From Apricaphanius iberus (lineage: Eukaryota; Chordata; Actinopteri; Cyprinodontiformes; Aphaniidae): DNA of 64,000 nt. The notes beneath the pieces are model-generated. The model ran no database searches. It worked only from the letters and a program-made list of their open reading frames with translations, and was not told where the DNA came from. Position numbers and translations under genes: made by a program. Location: contig JAPXFQ010002128.1 of the NCBI GenBank assembly GCA_028564705.1, positions 434,001 to 498,000 of the forward strand, in the 5' to 3' direction. This document shows, in pieces, positions 60,556 to 64,000 of the stretch (positions within the stretch are counted from its first letter, which is position 1; each line of letters begins with the position of its first letter).

Positions 60556-61580
60556 TAAGGCAAGGCAAGGCAAATTTTATTTGTATGGCACGCTTTAAAC
60601 ACAAGGTAATTCAAAGCGCTTTACATATTACAAAAAAAGTGAAAATTAAAACATATAATCTGTAAAAGAAAGGTTAAACAAACATAATCATCTGGCAATA
60701 TTAAAATACAAGAAAACATTGACAATAAAACAATGCCATTTAGCATTTTAACAAAATAATAGCAATTGAGGTAGAGCAATAATGGGATAAGTTACTCATA
60801 AACAAGTCTAAATAGGTCGGTTTTTATTTTGGATTTAAAAGAGTTCAGTGTCTTTGCGATTTTGCAGTCATCGTGCAGTTTGTTCTAGATATGGGGAGCA
60901 TAGAAACTGAAAGCTGCTTCTCCATGTTTGGTTCTGGTTTTAGGGACGGTCAATACCCTAGAGCTGGAAGATCTAAGTGATCTGGAAGGTTTTCATCATG
61001 ATAGCAGATCGTTAATATACTCTGGTGCTAACCCATTCAATGATTTATAGATTAATAAAAACACTTTTAAATCTATTCTCTAAACTACAGTCAGCTCGTG
61101 TAAGGACTTTAGAACTGAGGCGTTCTACTTTCCTGGTTTTAGGGAGAACACGAGCAGCAGCTTTCTGGATCAGCTGCAGCTGTCTGATTGATTTTTTTAG
61201 GTAGACCTGTGAAGATACTGTTACAGAGATAAATGTGTGGATGAGTTTTTTTTAGGTCTCCTTGTTTCATTCGTCGTTTAATCCTTGAAATGTTCCTCAG
61301 GTGATAGAAAGCTAACATTGTAATTGCCTTTATGTGACCTTGGAGGTTCAGGTCTGAGTCCATTATTACACCTAGATTTCTGGCCTAGTTAGTAGTTTCT
61401 AGTTGGACCAACTGAAGTTGTTTACTCATATTTAATATATCTTTTTTGGGTCCCAAGATAAATACTACAGTTTTGTTTTTGTTCAGTCGGAAGAAATTAG
61501 GGGACATCCAGCTGTTCATTTGCTCAATGCATTTATTGAGGATTTGGATGGGTTCAACATCACCTGGTGAGATTGAGAGT
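60556..61580 (-). mobile_element. L2-type LINE of a second subfamily, 3' end
   Basis: The tail on the plus strand is AAGGCAAGGCAAGGCAAATT with TTTATTTGTATGGCACGC, which differs from copies A-E. The minus frame 61363-61139 has MDSDLNLQGHIKAITMLAFY, HLRNISRIKRRMKQGDL and FTGLPKKINQ, and then a shifted AAA-rich end equivalent to the LIQNAAARVL block. This is the C-terminal region of an L2 reverse transcriptase. It is 5' truncated near 61577 and inserted into the Tc1 element. Confidence 0.85.
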
Positions 61581-62164
61581 TACTGTCTTCTGTTCAGTTG
61601 AGAAATTACCAGAATCTATGTAGACCTAAGGGAAACAGCAAACATGATGATGACAACAAGATGATGCACTGGTCATATGAGAAAAAATATACAATATCCC
61701 ATGTAAACTATTATTGTGCACCACCTTGAACACAACATCACCTCAATGAGACATGGTGATGGCAGTATCATGCTATGGGAATTATTTTTTTCCCAGTTGG
61801 GATAGAAAAGTTGGTCGACATTGACATCAAGCTTGATGGAATTGTTGAGCATTTAAAAGCAATGAAATAGCCTAAAGTCTAGACAGAATCCCCTAGAGAA
61901 ACGGTGGCAAGAGTTAAAAATCTTCTCAAATACCCTCCACCTGATCAGACTAAGATTAAGTTATTTTTCAAAGTAGAATGATCAGATATTTTAGTCTCTA
62001 CATGTACAAAGCTGTTACAGACATATAGTAAAGCAGCAGAAGCTTTAATTGCAACAAATTGAGTTTATACAAATTATTTATGCTGTAAAAATAAAATTAT
62101 AAATAAGCACTTTTTTGTAAAAGGATTTTAAAAGCATGTATTGTCATTTTTTCAGAAATCTTTC

Positions 62165-62655
62165 TGACCCAAGTGCAGACTCAGACTCAGAGTAAAATTT
62201 GACAAAGAATTTATTTGAAAAATAAAAAAGTCAGACAGGGAAATGAAGACTCTGGGAGGAAACGGGAGACTGATGAGATCCAGGATGAATGATGGTCTTT
62301 TGTTCCTTACTGCGGTAGATGAACACCAGGACTCGAAGGTGATCACAGGAGAACTCAGGAGACTGGCTCAACACAGGAAGAATCCTGGGGAGAAACACAA
62401 GGAGTGAATTCACGAATGTAATCCCGGGAAACAGCCGGTTTGTAGCTCAGAAGATCTCTAGGAGGCCATATGTTACCAGGCAGGTCAACAGCCAAGCGTT
62501 GAATAAGCATCTGACAGCTCCCTAAGGTCTGATGAGCTTCAGGTGTTGCCAATCAGCCTTCTCACGCTCTCCAGTGACGATCTTTTCTGAAACAGGTGTC
62601 TCACTCAGCACAGTAAAAACACAGTTACTCACTGAACCTAACATTTATAGTTTTC
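62165..62655. mobile_element. LTR-like insertion inside Tc1
   Basis: About 490 bp, starting TGACCCAAGTGCAGACTC with a T-rich block (TTTATTTGAAAAATAAAA) shortly after, interrupts the right half of the Tc1 element. The layout resembles the solo LTR at 24656-25215 in the same direction. CTTTC occurs at both junctions (62160-62164 and 62656-62660), but the right end lacks the expected CA, so boundaries are tentative. Confidence 0.45.
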
Positions 62656-62766
62656 CTTTCAGAGGGAGAACCTTACACTACTTTGTGTTAGTAAAACATA
62701 AAGTCCCAATAGAATAACTGAAGCTTGTGAAACACATGAAGAGGTGTAAATGCATTTGTTTAGCAC

Positions 62767-63318
62767 ATAATGTTTATCATTTTTAGATCAAATGGTATGT
62801 AGTATCTGTGTTGAGTGTTAGTCTAGTACTTATCAAGTTAAGGTTTCTCCACATCATTCTGTTAGTAATTACTTTTGGCAGTCATGTTGTACAACATCAT
62901 TGGACGGGTTTCAATGAAATGCATCATAATCCCCAATGTTTTTACAGGAATTCTTCCTGGGAACAGATTCCTCAGCATTACAGGGAAACTGTTTTCCAAC
63001 GGACTTGTTTCATTTTCTTTTTTATTTTATTTTCAATTTGTTCTGCATACATGTGCTGAAAGCTGGGAAACTTATGAAAATCAGTGTTTTTTTTTTTTCA
63101 AAAAAAGTAACTTATTTTAAGCAGTTTCAAATTTACAGCCAACTGCCATCAAGAACATTTTGAAAAGGTTAGGCACCTCCAACCAGGGGTGGGCTGGTGA
63201 TGATATTCAGCCCTGGAGAGGGGCCTTTTATCTGATCACACGAAGGATGCAGGTTGAACCATAACTTTGACAAATATACTTTTATTAATAGAATGACAGA
63301 TTTTTATGTTGTCAAGAC
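62767..63318. other. Non-coding, no gene
   Basis: Mostly T-rich sequence. CAGGGGTGGGCTGG at 63186-63199 resembles a hAT-type end, but no partner was found. Confidence 0.35.
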
Positions 63319-63517
63319 CAGAGGTGGGTAGTCACTAGTTGCATTTAGGCAATTAGACTACATTTACTTGAGTAATTTTACTGCATCATAATTTCACGAT
63401 TATTAAAGCAATTTTTCACGGAATGAAAACAAACTTGTATCAAAATGCATCAGACAAAGACACAGTTTATGTGAAAGTGAAACGTCTTGTTTGTACACAA
63501 ACTTTGTTCTTCGAATT

Positions 63518-63536
63518 TTCTCTCTCTCTCTCTCCC

Positions 63537-63578
<42 letters not shown>
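63518..63578. repeat. (TC)n microsatellite
   Basis: A nearly pure TC run, interrupted by CCCTCA near 63534. Serine/leucine frames across it are artefacts. Confidence 0.97.
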
Positions 63579-63740
63579 AAATATTGTTCACAAATCTGTG
63601 TAAGTCTGTGATAGTGAGCACTTTTCCATTGCTGAGTAATCCATCCCACCTCAGATGTGTGCCATATCAAGATGCTGATTAGACAGCATGATTATTGCCG
63701 TTATTCCGTTTCTCTTCTCCACTCTCTATTGTTTTTTCAG

Positions 63741-63871
63741 CGTTGCTTGAACAGGACAACAGGGGATGCTTACTTTTCAAGGCGTCTCTGCCTTCTATCA
63801 CAGCGCCGTTTCAGTTTTTTTTCTAGGCTTGTGAACGCATTTCTTCCTCAAGGAGCAATGGACGAAAGAAA
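63741..63871 (+). other. Candidate spliced exon with start codon
   Basis: A strong acceptor (ATTGTTTTTTCAG, AG at 63739-63740) and a consensus donor (AAA then GTAAGT at 63872-63877) bracket 131 bp. AGGAGCAATGG places an ATG at 63858 in good context, so the exon would contribute MDERK before splicing. It sits about 420 bp inside a hAT-like terminus. It may therefore be the first exon of a transposase or of a gene to the right. No downstream exon is in view. Confidence 0.3.
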
Positions 63872-64000
63872 GTAAGTTTTGATTAAGCTGTAAAGCTTTT
63901 TACTAGAAGTGCAGCTTATAAAATACTCTACAAAACACTTGGAAACAAACAAACTTTTTCATTGTTTTCCTACACCTCTTTGTGTTCAAAATCGACAAAC

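Larger units (their letters stand above)
60351..62766 (+). mobile_element. Tc1-like transposon interrupted by an L2 and an LTR-like insertion
   Basis: The left terminal repeat begins GAGTCTTGCAAAAGCATTC and continues to about 60550 (TTCAGCCCCCTCTATTCTG). The coding remnant resumes near 61600 (GCAAACATGATGATGACAAC, MRHGDGSIMLW near 61752, then the block near 62000 that reads TTTTAGTCTCTACATGTAC). The right terminal repeat is found only after a further insertion, at about 62656-62766 (CTACTTTGTGTTAGTAAAAC, AAGTCCCAATAGAATAAC). Order and orientation match the same Tc1 family as the 7250-8080 fragment. It is heavily decayed. Confidence 0.75.
63319..64000 (+). mobile_element. Left part of a hAT-like element, running off the window
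   Basis: CAGAGGTGGGTAGTCACTAG at 63319 followed by TACATTTACTTGAGTAATTT is the start of a widespread fish hAT-type terminus. The other end and the target duplication (candidate GTCAAGAC, 63311-63318) must lie beyond 64000. A TC microsatellite and a candidate spliced exon lie inside. Confidence 0.5.

Overview
This window looks like intergenic or intronic sequence from a ray-finned fish, most likely an acanthomorph teleost. It is AT-rich, it has no long host reading frame, and it is crowded with repeat families known from fish genomes: L2-type LINEs ending in a GGCGCTATATAAATAAA-like tail, a Tx1/L1-type LINE, an RTE (Rex3/BovB-like) LINE, several Tc1 families, and hAT elements with 8-bp target duplications. 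I found no confident protein-coding host gene, rRNA or tRNA gene, or CRISPR array. Family names rest on recognising translated motifs and termini by eye, not on a database search.

Layout. 1-578: RTE LINE fragment (minus). 0.6-6.4 kb: AT-rich, with one conserved-element candidate near 5.4-5.6 kb. 6.5-8.1 kb: tRNA-derived SINE-like unit, a dispersed fish repeat, and a Tc1 remnant split by a 215-bp hAT MITE. 8.2-10.4 kb: L2 3' half (minus) split by a 690-bp hAT element. 10.8-14.85 kb: a region bounded by two 85-bp direct repeats, with a decayed retroviral-envelope-like stretch inside. 15-22 kb: unique-looking sequence with microsatellites. 21.9-23.2 kb: Tc1 (minus). 24.5-28.2 kb: Tx1/L1-like LINE (minus) with near-complete ORF1, an ORF2 endonuclease, and a 560-bp solo LTR nested in ORF2. 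33.4-34.3 and 35.2-36.8 kb: two more Tc1 copies, the second carrying a hairpin junction and a nested L2 tail. 37.0-37.5 kb: a TTAA-type MITE. 41.35-43.48 and 45.40-46.82 kb: two hAT elements with exact 8-bp duplications. 50.7-53.9 kb: L2 (minus) with reverse transcriptase and two nested MITEs. 57.64-59.21 kb: a complete-length Tc1 element with about 214-bp terminal repeats and a dead transposase. 60.35-62.77 kb: a Tc1 copy split by another L2 and by an LTR-like insertion. 63.3-64.0 kb: one end of a further hAT-like element with a possible spliced exon.

Between the transposons lie repeat-free stretches (about 5.4, 34.6, 38.6, 47.4, 49 and 59.3-60.1 kb) with homeodomain-like TAAT cores and balanced composition. 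They resemble the conserved non-coding elements that teleost gene deserts often hold around developmental regulators. This is inference and needs an alignment.

The best-supported results are the nested insertions whose target duplications can be read exactly: ATATATAG, CGTTTACT, ACGAT, GGCATATC, CTCACTGG, and TA at 57.6/59.2 kb and 50.96/51.12 kb. Together they give a relative order of transposition. I found no clearly novel functional system. The least explained items are the 85-bp direct repeats with envelope-like remnants at 10.8-14.85 kb, the 16-bp hairpin at a Tc1 rearrangement junction, and a perfect 28-bp palindrome at 42.3 kb.
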